Assembly: GCA_015146655.1 (NCBI GenBank)
Contig: VKHL01000019.1
Location: forward strand, 186,001 to 250,000
Source of the DNA: Ochromonas danica
Lineage: Eukaryota; Sar; Chrysophyceae; Chromulinales; Chromulinaceae
Direction of reading: 5' to 3'
DNA length: 64,000 nucleotides
Of this stretch, positions 11,091 through 21,460 are shown one piece after another (positions within the stretch are counted from its first letter, which is position 1; each line of letters starts with the position of its first letter). The position numbers and the translations under genes were made by a program. A model generated the notes under the pieces. It saw nothing but the letters and a program-made list of their open reading frames with translations. It made no database searches and was not told where the DNA came from.

Positions 11091-11564
11091 GCCTTGGTGC
11101 TCTGAGACGTCTGGGCAGTTTTGTGTGAGGACCCATAACCAATGTCATTAACTGCTGAAAGTTCATGATTGGTGTGTTTATTGTGTAATAATGTACTCTA
11201 AGTGTTAATTGTTCGCTCTATTCTCTTTTTCCTTCTTGTGTTGAAAGAAGTGATATTGATGCATGGTATTGACGCGTGATATTATTGCTTTATTCCAACA
11301 ATAGTTGCATCTATGATTAGTGGGTGAGAGCAGGATAGTTGGCAGCAGCAGGCGGGATGTAAAAAAGATAGCCTGCTGGACTTCGTCAACCGCACGTTCA
11401 ATACATTTACAGTATCTTGTTTGTGAGTCTTTAATGTGACAGCGAGAAGCACCAATAGAAAGAACATCAAAGAGTTTATTATTCAATGTTAATCTTCTAT
11501 TTTATGTTTTTCATTTCTGCCTCTGAACAAGGAAAACATTGATAACAATAATATGTTTATATTC
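11091..11564. other. Spacer between convergent genes, no gene seen
   Basis: This 474-base A/T-rich stretch separates the ends of the CRN-type gene and the helical-repeat gene. A short minus-strand open frame (11205-11486) has no recognisable motif and biased composition. I see no RNA gene or repeat here. Confidence 0.6.
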
Positions 11565-14351
11565 CTATAATAATATACTCCTATTGTATATATCCTGTAG
11601 ATCATTCAACAAAGCTCTTCCAGAGGAGTCCAATTGCAAGAATACCCGCTCCTTCTCCTTGACACTCAATCGATCCAACAGGGGAAAGAATGCCGCTGCC
11701 AGATTCTCTTGTGAAAATCGAGCAAAAGAATCCTCAGCTCTGTTCTTCTTGGGAGCCGATGGCGCTCCATCCGCTTGTATGGCAGTGGAGAGAGCTGCAA
11801 GCATTGCGAGCAGCAACGCAGATCTCTGAGACTGTAGATCTGTCAACAACGACAGGAGTCCCACCACTCTCACAACAAGTTGTGCAGCCTTGGTCACAGC
11901 CCCGCGACCGCCATTCAAGAATCCTTGATGCAGCAGAGCAACCGCGCGCGAGAGACAAAGGGTGAAGAGGGGTAGAAGTTGTACAGAGTGGGGCAGCAAA
12001 CCTCTCACTAGACACTGTCCCAGATCATAGAATAGCAGGAGCCACTGCAGTACAGCGTCCACGAGTAGATCACTTTGACGAGGACATTCAACGAGAAGGT
12101 CAAAAAGCGATTGGAAGCTACTTAAGAGGAATGGTAGCAAGGTCTGGCTGAACCTTCTTGCAGCAGCCAGAACTCGACCATGCCTCTGCCCGGGAACCCT
12201 CTCTCCGAGAAGCTCTTGAACCTGGTTACTGACTCCTCTCAGCTGTTCCAGTCCACCCACAATAACAAGGAGAGTGGCTTTGCGCGAGGGATTATTGTTG
12301 CATTCTTCTGAAAGGATTTGCTCCACAACTCTCTTTTTCCCCGTAATGTTGGTCAGGGCAGTTACTGCAGAAGAGGTGAGAACTTGAGGTTGACGACCGA
12401 GCGCGGTAAACAGAGCGTCGAACACTTCAATCAATTCTTCTTCGCATCTTCCTTGAGTCAGACATTTCTTGGCCAGGAAGGCACAAGTGGAAACCTCCGT
12501 GGATATCAGCATAGCCTGGTTAAGCATGTCGCCTTCGACCTGAGTGGCCGTAGAGATAGAATGAAGCAAGGACATGGCAAAGTTCCGATCAATCTGCCAG
12601 AATGCCCACAAGACCCTCGACATTAAAATCCATCCTTCTTCTGCAAGTTCGTGAGCTTTGTATACACCAACCTGGACTTGATGGCGCATCAAAAGGAGGA
12701 AAAACGACCTGGCAGTTTCAAGGGTAGATGTGGGTATCTCGTTTCCACCTTCACCTTCAATGCTGAAAGTAGCCAAAATATCAATTGATACCGCCAAAAG
12801 TGCTAAAGGTCCCAGAGAAAAGCTACGAGATGTGATGTCGGATAGCTTTGCCAAGACATGCTTGGCAATATCGACTAGGAAGACAGATATTTCTTTCGGG
12901 ACTAATAGACGAGTATAAAAGATGCTCAAGGTCTCAAGGCGTTGCGCTATAGCTGCTGTGCAACTCTCTTTCTGAGCAGTGTCAGCACTATTGAAGAATT
13001 CCAGGAGATCACGCAACTCAATTTTTGCAATGCGTAAGACTCTCATTACTACGATGCTCGAGAAGCGATCCCCATCGAGAGCTGCTTTCTCTCGGGTGGC
13101 CCCGCAACGCCGAGTAAGTTCTAGCTCAAGAAGTTCTCGAAGGCAATGTTGACAACGACTTAGACTTTTCTGAAGGAGCGAAAAGCTCTGAGCGCATTCG
13201 TTGTTGCCACTGAAGCATGCTATTAGTCTAAGATCTTGGCGATAAAGTAACTGATACAGCTTCATCACCCAACGACGAACTCTTGCTCCGTGACGAGCTA
13301 GGCGGCAAATGTTAGCCATAATATGACTGAGCAGATGCACAATAGTGTCTTCGATTGCTTGATATACTTTCTCTGGTAGGAGAGATGAATGTAATGCAGA
13401 GAAGAGACTATTAAGCATAGAGAATAATAGCTGGTGCTTAGGAATAATCAATCGATGCAATGCTGAAGAGCTATTTTGTGCAATAGGAAAACGTAGCACA
13501 AGTAATTCTAAAGCTGTCAGCAATCCCGTGACGGATATTGAGTGGTTGATAAGCTCTTCTGAAGAGAGCACTTTACTCGCAAATGTAGCGACTGCCTCGA
13601 CATCGATAGCGCATTCCAACCACTCTTTTGGAAATACTTTCGCAACACAACAATAAAGAGCACCTTCAGAGAGTATCGCAAGCCCTTCGTCGCTCTCTCC
13701 TTCATCAGAGCAAGGGGGTGCCCTAACCGATAATCTATCCATCAGCCGGCAGGCCACCCTTTGAAGGACTTTGTTGTCAACAACCAAGACACTGTATCTG
13801 TCTGCAAAAGTGGACACATCTCCGGAAGAAGTTGGCAGCGATAAAGCCATACTTCGTTTTGAAGACTTCTTGAGTCGTATCGTTGCTTTTGCACAGAATA
13901 AAGTCAATAGAAATGTTGTAAAGCAATGCATGGAAGTTGATATTCCTGTTAAAAGGCGCGATAGAATAAGTTCATGAAGACTGACAGAATTCTCCACAGC
14001 GCGATCTTGGACATGTAATGAGAACGGTGAGAGCAAGGTCTGCATGGATGCTGAATAGTGCTGGATAAGATATAGCAAGAGATGGTCGATCAGAAGTTAA
14101 AGCTCACCTCTCCAGATGTGGCAAGCACGTTAAGAGCACGGAGTGAAGCCAGCACAGCTTCTTCGCCTCCCCTAGTTTCACGCAAACACACCATACCATA
14201 TCGAATATCACATTAGACCATATCATATCATATCGCATAACATTTGACAAACATCGCAAAGAAAGCAAACAACTTGAGACTTTCAACAATAGAGGTAAGT
14301 CTATCCTCACCTGCGATCATACAGAGTCGAGATGTGAGACTCCACACTCAT
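11565..14351 (-). CDS. Helical-repeat (HEAT/ARM-like) protein of unknown function
   Basis: Three exons are proposed: 14351-14311, 14171-14108 and 14060-11565, giving 866 residues; the second intron is only 47 bases. The first 35 residues are encoded by the duplicated module and are identical to those of the B56-kinase protein, and exon 2 enters the long exon in phase (LATSGE then HYSASMQTLL). The body is almost wholly alpha-helical with regular amphipathic pairs (QLVVRVVGLLSLLTDLQSQR, QSLFDLLVECPRQSDLLVDA), as in exportins and other HEAT-solenoid proteins. No family-defining motif was found, and no catalytic signature is visible. Exportin-like is a guess. The 832-codon open exon itself is firm; the choice of 5' exons depends on the repeat. 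Confidence 0.7.
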
Positions 14352-14442
14352 TCACCGATCTGATCAATTGAATTTCAACGAGAACGGACAAGACCAAAGA
14401 GCCCAAAAAACACCATCGAGTGCCAATCCAAAAAGACCGTTT
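14093..14442 (-). repeat. 350-base 5' gene module, copy 2
   Basis: It matches 7948-8297 exactly at a constant offset of 6145 bases. It supplies the presumed upstream region and first two coding exons of the helical-repeat gene. Sequence on either side is unrelated between the copies. Confidence 0.95.
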
Positions 14443-15213
14443 ATACAACTAGTCCAAACACTTTCGTGTTCGTGTCCCTCCGAAAACGAAAATGTGTGCC
14501 ATGATGGCACGGGACTGTACAAATGATAACGTTATTCCCCTTTAACTCATTCTTCTAGGTCTCCTTCTTCACTTCTCTTATCTCCTCCTCAAGTGCAACC
14601 AATGACGACATAGCTAAACGCAAAGCTATTGTAAGCATAAACTATCAAAACGCCAGATGACTCACAACAGAAAGGGATGATCGGGATTTTCAATCATTTG
14701 GATCACTAGCAGTACAAGCAGACAAAATCTTCTCGTGGGACCCACCAACACTTTTCAAAGAACTCATTGTTGCGAATGTGGATTGATGCTGAGGTCATTT
14801 GGGTTGGTGGGGACCACGTCGTGAGAACGCGGCGCCACTTGCTTCTTGTTGGACACTTGTGATTTGGTAAGTTGCATCAGAAGAAGCAAGTAGTGAGTAA
14901 ATCAGCATTGTATTATTGGACATTTCCATGATCGAAAACAGCAGGGGTACCACAAGACAGCTGCCATTAAACCTGTTGATCTTGCCCTGAGTCGAGATAT
15001 GAGACTCAACACTCACTTCTTATCCGATCTGATCAATTGAATTTCAACGAGAAGATCCCAAAAAACAGAACAACAACTATTATTCCGTTGCTTCGTTCCA
15101 TGGAATAGATCTCCTTGGCTGGAATCCAAATCTCGAGACTATAGCTAACAATTAAGACTTCGACTTATCTTACAACTGCAATCATCAACGACTTTTCTTC
15201 CAACCGCACTCTT
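14443..15213. other. Spacer with a decayed partial module copy
   Basis: No gene is supported here. A third partial copy of the 5' module lies at about 14989-15066. An imperfect inverted pair (CCCACCAAC near 14742, GTTGGTGGG near 14812) is too short and imperfect to name as an element. The part next to 15213 should hold the 3' end of the minus-strand gene that stops there. Confidence 0.55.
14989..15066 (-). repeat. Degenerate third copy of the 5' module (partial)
   Basis: About 78 bases match the part of the module around exon 1 (compare 8180-8263), including the shared block GATCAATTGAATTTCAACGA and, on the minus strand, codons for SVESHIST. Several substitutions and a small insertion are present, and the ATG of the intact copies is not kept. 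The match ends before intron 1. It has the same orientation as the two intact copies. Confidence 0.75.
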
Positions 15214-17180
15214 CTAATACATGTCCATGTCCATGAAATCTTGATAAGGAGAGGCGTCGATTACATCTGCGGGCTCTTCCGCGATCACCAAGGGGTCTTC
15301 CTCTAGTCGATCCCCAATATCTGCCATGGCCTTCCTGCGCCTCTTGTTCGACTTGCGCATGGCGAAGATAGCATTGTGATCCAGAATCTGTCCCTCCTTT
15401 TTGATGTAGTTCATCGTTTCGATGGTGTACTGCACTAACTGTTTCTTGCTTCGAGTGCGGCCAGCCAAAGCAGCGACTCGCTCTTCTCGGTGATCGATAT
15501 GTTTGCGCACCTTGTTGGCCATCTTGCGCACCAGACGAGAAGTTAGCGCTTCATAGGAATCCAGCTCTATCGACTCTTGCGCTGTGCCCGGCGAGCGCAT
15601 GTAAATCAAGTTCTTCTCCTTGGAGTCGGCTATCTTTTCATCCAACAAGCTCTCCACGTCGAGTTCTTCCTCCTCACCGTCAGACTGTTTGCGAGGGGGT
15701 AGGCGGGAAAGGTAAGAGGAAACACGTTGCTTGACCTCATTTTCGATCTGGGCTTCAGCTTCCTCCTGCAAGCGCATCCAAGCAGGTTTCTCCTCGTTCT
15801 GCCTCAAAACAGCATTTCTTCGCGCTCTCCAGGCGTCTTCTAGCTCTTCTTCCCGCAGCTCTTCTCCAGTGGCCATCTGGTTGAGCTCCAAGAACCCGGA
15901 ATGCCCATCAATGCCGAAGAAAGGATCCAGCCATGGCTCTGTGTAGGGAATCAACTTCTCGGGGATGGGCGGCCGAGCTTCATCTGCAGGTACCGTAGGG
16001 CCGTGATCTGGGTTGTAGTTGGGGATCTTGATGCCATGGAAGAGCATGCCACCATGTTCCAACTGCTCGCTCAGGTCGTAGCACTCGCCTATCTCACCGA
16101 ACTTAGCGATCTGAACAGCATGGCGTGGACGCAACTGAAAACCACCTCTGATGACATTTCGTTCGTTCGTAGCGGCTTGATTGAGCAGCGTGGCCGTGTA
16201 GTTCTCGGTGTACATGTCATTCAGAGCGATCCACAGAGGAGCAGGAGGGATCATAGGGTGGGTAACAGGAGCGCGAATATGGAAAGGGAATTCCTGGAAA
16301 GCAGGCCAAGGGTGGATAATGTGGTTTGGCAGAGTCTCGATGGGAAAAGCTTCCTCGAAGCCCTCGCCAGGAGCCAGCGTGCCCACATAGCCTGGGCTTG
16401 GCCGATAGCCCTTCCCCTTCCCACCTACATCTCCTATTGTGTAGCCTTGATTGTGGTACTCTAGCAAGATGTTGGTCAGAGTCGCCACGCCGTATTCGAC
16501 GGTCTTGTTGTTCCAGACCTTCCACTGAGAGGCATGGCGCGGATAGTGACGATCCAGCAGCTGAGGAATACGATCTGCTCGCTTCAGGATTCTTTGTCTT
16601 TCTAGCAGCAGAGAGATGTTCTGGAAGGCTTGCCCCCTCTCGACCAGGCTCTGCACCCCTTCATAGAGCGCTTCCTCTCTGGCCTCCGCGTGGACCAGCA
16701 CCTCACTGCCAGTGACCTCGTCCTTCACGGGGACGAAGGCATCCACAGCCATGGGGCGCCTCTTTCTCTCCGCGCGATGTCGCTTGATCCTCGTCTGTCG
16801 CTCCTGCTTCTCAAGCAGCGCAATGCCCTCCGCGCTGTTGGGGAAGGCCGCGCCGTCGGCAGCCCATTCGCTCAAGACGGACACGTCCACTGAGGGAGAG
16901 GACAGCGCCACATTCTCCTTCACTATTGCCTTGCGAGTCCTACAGCAACATGCAAAAAGACCACCTGCAGTCAGCTCACAGCAAGACAAGATGCAGCAGG
17001 CCAGGGCAGCAATTGTTGGTCAAATCTCACTCACTTCTGAGAGTCAGAAAGCTTGAATTTAACTTCGCGATAACGAAAGGGCGGTGGAACAAAACTTCCT
17101 TCCTTCAGTCCCCTTGCAACCAGGCAGGACAAAAGGCAACATATCAATAGGAGATTATCCTTCATCATCCAGCGAAACAT
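15214..17180 (-). CDS. Signal-peptide-bearing protein of unknown function, possibly plastidial
   Basis: Two exons (17180-17035, 16939-15214) give 623 residues. The N-terminus MFRWMMKDNLLLICCLLSCL is a clear signal peptide or membrane anchor. The rest is hydrophilic. A basic cluster (RQTRIKRHRAERKRR) precedes a conserved-looking Pro/Gly-rich core (GYTIGDVGGKGKGYRPSPGY; HIIHPWPAFQEFPFHIRAP), then a charged helical tail with KKQLVQYTIETMNYIKKEG and KSNKRRRKAMADIGDRL. I do not recognise the family. The leader could start a bipartite plastid-targeting sequence, as in two other genes of the window, but the region after it lacks an obvious Phe at the cleavage site. Start chosen as the first ATG just before the hydrophobic segment. 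Confidence 0.75.
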
Positions 17181-17420
17181 GACAAACTCCTGCTGACTGC
17201 ATGCCGTCGTGTTAACTATTGCTGTGTTGCGTGCGAATAAGTGTGGTTGGTGGTGGTTGGGAAAGAAAGAAACGCGTTGTTTGTCGCCGTGCAGTTTATT
17301 TTGTGGTAGACATTGTTTGATAGACTGCTGTATAGTGTAGTGTAATGTGTATAGTGTAGTCAATGTAATAGTACCCGTATAGTGTAAGAATGAGTAGTTA
17401 TGCACTGTTGAATTTAGCCC

Positions 17421-19942
17421 TTATTCATCATCACTCTCATCATTATCATCGCTACCTTCATCACTATCTCCCTCCTCTTCGGTCTCCTCTTCCTCGTCTT
17501 GCTTCACCCAAGCCACGAACTCTTGAGTCTTGGGGTCTGCAAAGAGAGCCGCACGGCCATCATCCACGACTTCTGAACCATGGAGACCAGCTGCGCGCTC
17601 GCCAGACCACAGGCAAATACCCTCATCAGAGACGATCTCTGCATCGTAGAGCACTTGCAGGAAGAAGCGAAAGAGGGGACGCAAAATGGTCGACTGGGTA
17701 TGGGTTAGAACGAACTGCTCGAGACTATCAACCACTGCCACTTCATCTGCAGGAGACTGCACAAGAGCATCCAGAAGTACACCAGCCCAATCATCGGGGG
17801 TGAAGACTTCTTTTAACTTGCGCAGCACGGAGGGTGCATGCAACGTCTCGGCGTCCATCGGAGCTGCACAGGCAAGTAACGCAGGGAGTGCTCCACGTAA
17901 ACAGTCAGCGAATGTCTAAACGGCCATGTCACACATGAGCAGCTGTTCGAGGGAGAGAGAGAGTAACAAGGCTGACCTTATTCTGCGCGAATTTCATGCC
18001 CTTGATCTCCATGAGAACGGCGTCGGTGTCATGGTTCTCACTATGGGCAGCAGCAACTAACTCCTCCACCGCTTTGACGAAGTCTCCAGCAGCGCCTCCC
18101 GACGCGTGTAGACCTGCTCCGAGGTCCATGGCGGCATCCTGTGAGAGCAGCTCGTCGTCGCTGTCTACCTCTTCCTCGGGGCGACGAACAGCTCGCCAGA
18201 GGCGCCGCTTCCAGTCCTCCTCCTCCACACAGCCGATGGCACTCATGCGCAACGCTCGTGCACTATCTACCGCGGAAAGTTCCTCTGGCATGTCCTCGAA
18301 GCAAGCATCTGGGTCGTAGTTAACTGGCCAAACTGAGTCGTCCGCCTGCCAAACTACCGCCTCGGTACCGGGCAGCTCTTGCCAAGTAGACAATCCTTCC
18401 GATACGGCGACCTCTTTGCGAAAGACTCTCGAGTACTCTGGTAAGACCGTGTTAGGAGGAAGAACGACTCCAAAGGAGACCACACAGCCGCGAGGCACGA
18501 CGGAGTTAGCGCCGACCACGCAGTCATCGCAGACCATTGCTTGCTCAATGTGCGCTCCAGCTTCAATCTTAGCTCCCTTCCAGACATGCGCTTCTTTGAT
18601 CACAGCACCGGGTCCGATAGACACACCGCGGCCAATAGTGCAACGAGACAAGACGACGTCTTCCGCAACGGTACTCCCAGCGCCAATCACAACGGACTCC
18701 ACCAACTTCGCGGTGCGAGAGACCTTCACGGCATTCTCACGATAGACATAGCGCCCTCCCTATCGAGACAAGTCATAAAATTAATATGAAGGCGTTGAAA
18801 GGAGAGAATGAAGCTCACCTGTACATAAGACGAATCCTGCAATAACTGAACATCTGGAACGAGAGGATAAACCCAACGGGTGACTAAGTCTCTCGAGATA
18901 GTGTGATAGGTACGACAATCCTGCACTCGCGCCGCATACTCCTCTTGCAGCACATAGCCATAGATGTGTTTGCCCAGCGAGTAGTTACAGACCTCATTCT
19001 GAATGAAATCTCGGCGGATGTCCTGATAGTCGAAGTTGTCAGAAAACTGCAAAATGAGTTCTGGAGAGCAGATGTCCACGTTGCAATCGAGTAGATTGGG
19101 ACACAGGACGAGGTCGGGGCAGTCAGCCAGCAGTTCCGTGGACAGACTGACTGACGGGTTTTGAAACGAATCCTCAAAAAGAACTATTTGACCGCTGCGA
19201 CGATTCATCCCGACGACAAGATCGTCTAAGATGGGACGCGCAGGAGCACATCGTCTTGGCGCTTGTTTCAGCACGACGGTCAAAATGGCGTTGGCGTCTT
19301 CCTTCCTGCGCGCCTGATGGTAAGATATGGCGCGCTTCAAGTCAAGATTGCTCACCACATCGCCGGAGATGAGGATGAATGGATCTGAACGGATGATGTT
19401 CATGGCGTCCAGTTCACGCAAGGCATCTCCCGCGGACTGGCAATTGGGCGAGGAGATGCAGCGGATAGTCACCGTGTGGTTCCAGCGACGCTCCTTCACG
19501 TACTTCTCCACCTTATCGGCGTGAGAAGCACAGAAGACAAAGATCTAGACGACAAAGAAGGCAGAGATGAGATGGTTAGAGCAGAGCGCATTTCGAGAGT
19601 CCACACCTCTTCCACTCCATTCTGAGCCAAAAACTCGACCGTGTACTCCAACATGGGCACATTGACCAGAGGCAGCAGCACCTTGGGGCACTCCAAAGTG
19701 ATAGGTCGAAAAGTCTTGCTGAAGCTGTCAGCGAGTAAAATGGCTTGCAATTTCTGGTCTCGCTTGACATCGTCGTTGAGGTCGGGGCTGGGCTTGGCTT
19801 TGCCTTGCTGCCTACCTGCCTTGCCACCTGCTCCACCTCCACCTCCGCTTGACTTCTCCGCGCCACTGGGCTTTGTTTGAGGCTTTTTCACCGACTTTTC
19901 TTTCTTTGCTGAGCTCATTTCGCCCACAAATGTTTTCATCAT
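17421..19942 (-). CDS. EIF2B5: Translation initiation factor eIF2B subunit epsilon
   Basis: Four exons (19942-19607, 19544-18819, 18759-17977, 17915-17421) give 779 residues, close to the roughly 720 of animal eIF2B epsilon. The order of domains is that of the family: a nucleotidyltransferase-like domain (ILADSFSKTFRPITLECPKV, then FILISGDVVSNLDL), left-handed beta-helix hexapeptide repeats (VIGAGSTVAEDVVLSRCTIG onward), and a C-terminal W2/eIF5C HEAT domain (ADCLRGALPALLACAAP, RFFLQVLYDAEIVSDEGI). The W2 domain holds the guanine-nucleotide-exchange activity on eIF2 and ends in a long acidic tail. An added Gly/Lys-rich N-terminal extension precedes the first domain. The gene is divergent from the TFIIA-like gene, with starts 91 bases apart. 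Confidence 0.95.
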
Positions 19943-20032
19943 CCCGTCATCCACAACAAAAACACAAAGCCTTTCCCACGCACCACAACAATAGTTAACA
20001 CATCTCCACCTGGGGTGAAATAATGAAATAGA

Positions 20033-21376
20033 ATGCTGCGAGGCATTGATGAAGAGTTGAGCCTTCGAACTGGCCTCTTTTCACACGATCTGATCAATCG
20101 AGTGATTGGATACAGTAAGGACGCGAGCTGTTTGGATAACAAGGAAGAGTTATATGGGAAATTGAGAGAGCGGTGGTGGCTGGCGTTGGGTCGTGCTGGG
20201 GGTGTACCCACGCCATACGACGACCTCCTGGCACTTCCCCAACTTGCTAATGAGGTACGCGACCCTCGATTGACCGCCCAGCTGCCTCCTCTTCCCCGGA
20301 AGAGAGGAGCAGGAGGTCGTCCTCCACCTTTTCTCTCCCTCGTGAGGCGCAGACATCGTGACGATGCAGTCGCTGCTCAGCTCACGAAAACATATTCAAT
20401 CACAGAGGGCCCAGCTGCTTCTTCGACCATGAGAGAGGAGGAGGAAGAGGCTGTTCTCGAGCCTATCGGAAGAAAGCGCGCGAAAGTTTCGGCAGAGAAA
20501 TCTGCTCGTGAGGCTCCACCCACACCCACAGGATGCGACTTGGTGGTTGGCGCATTAGTCCTGCTGGAAGGTCGACCTGGACGTGTGGCTCAAATCTTTC
20601 GTCCCAGGAGCGGTCCCCTGCTCATCACTGTGCGCTTCTGTCGAGTGCACACTTCTCTCAGTCGCCACTACCTCCTGGCAGGAAATCATCAAGACGACCT
20701 CAGAGAAGAAGCTGATAGTGCCGATGGAAAAGCTGAGAAGGAAGTGGTACTGCCTTGGGGACATCATGAACTGGTCTCGCCTTTCTCTTCCTCGACACAC
20801 TCCTCCCTGCCTGTCGAGATGGCGATGGCAACTGACGCCACCACCATTGGCCCCTCTCCTCCCCAGTCTACTCTCGTCCCCGACTCAATGGAGGCTTTGC
20901 TCGACGATCTGTTGGGAGGGGAGGACTTGCTCACCTCGCTGCCAACGGATCTCGCCTCAGTCTTTCTGCCTGACGATCTGCTGGGCACGGGACTCGGCAT
21001 GGGCCTGGGAGCATCTGAAGAACATCCTGCTGGAGAAGTCTTGCTGGCCACAGGCGAGCAAGTATCGGCGCGCTGTCTCGAGGATTTGGAGGAATACTTC
21101 TCGCTGCTGAGACAGACACGCAAGAAAGTTGTTGTCAATCCCATTCAGAATGGGGAAGCTGATGATGACGTGCAGCTGCTGCCAGAGGAGGATCCTGATG
21201 TTCCACCGCCACCTGCGCAAGCCATCTTTGTAGGGCATTTGCGCAAGATGCAAAGAAAGGGTGAGGAATGGGTGGTGACATTGGAAGATCTCTATTGTCG
21301 CCCCCAAATTAAAGGGCTGAAGGACTATTTGCTTCCAGTGATGAGACTCCGCGTGGCTTCCACTTTTCAAGCTTAG
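20033..21376 (+). CDS. TFIIA large-subunit-like protein (tentative)
   Basis: A single-exon frame of 447 residues. The N-terminus (HDLINRVIGYSKDASCLDNK, then EELYGKLRERWWLAL) resembles the four-helix region of TFIIA alpha, where DVINDV...LKTLWE is typical. The middle is low-complexity with acidic and Leu/Gly stretches. The C-terminus has an acidic run followed by AIFVGHLRKMQRKGEEWVVT and GLKDYLLP, similar in spacing to the TFIIA beta-barrel segment (KV.R.KNKW...LKDG...GKDY.F). The likeness is weak and read by eye; an unrelated transcription-associated protein is possible. Residues about 105-160 contain basic clusters (RKRAKVSAEK). It shares a short divergent promoter region with eIF2B epsilon. 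Confidence 0.5.
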   Translation: MLRGIDEELSLRTGLFSHDLINRVIGYSKDASCLDNKEELYGKLRERWWLALGRAGGVPTPYDDLLALPQLANEVRDPRLTAQLPPLPRKRGAGGRPPPFLSLVRRRHRDDAVAAQLTKTYSITEGPAASSTMREEEEEAVLEPIGRKRAKVSAEKSAREAPPTPTGCDLVVGALVLLEGRPGRVAQIFRPRSGPLLITVRFCRVHTSLSRHYLLAGNHQDDLREEADSADGKAEKEVVLPWGHHELVSPFSSSTHSSLPVEMAMATDATTIGPSPPQSTLVPDSMEALLDDLLGGEDLLTSLPTDLASVFLPDDLLGTGLGMGLGASEEHPAGEVLLATGEQVSARCLEDLEEYFSLLRQTRKKVVVNPIQNGEADDDVQLLPEEDPDVPPPPAQAIFVGHLRKMQRKGEEWVVTLEDLYCRPQIKGLKDYLLPVMRLRVASTFQA

Positions 21377-21460
21377 ACGAGGGTTATGATAATGTTATGA
21401 AGAAGAGATATCAAGGATATACAATAGAAGCACAAAGCAATAGAAGAGCTCTAGTGCTCT

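Noticed and set aside
7948-14442. Direct repeats as the long terminal repeats of a retroelement
   Set aside because: The repeats are coding exons with a promoter region and lack the usual TG...CA ends; no reverse transcriptase, integrase or capsid-like sequence lies between them.
14735-14830. Inverted repeat as a small transposon
   Set aside because: Only about nine bases match well and no target-site duplication is visible.
14795-15016. Open frame beginning SVESHIST in the third module copy
   Set aside because: No ATG start, no donor site after the matching part, and the rest resembles no protein, so a decayed fragment is likelier.
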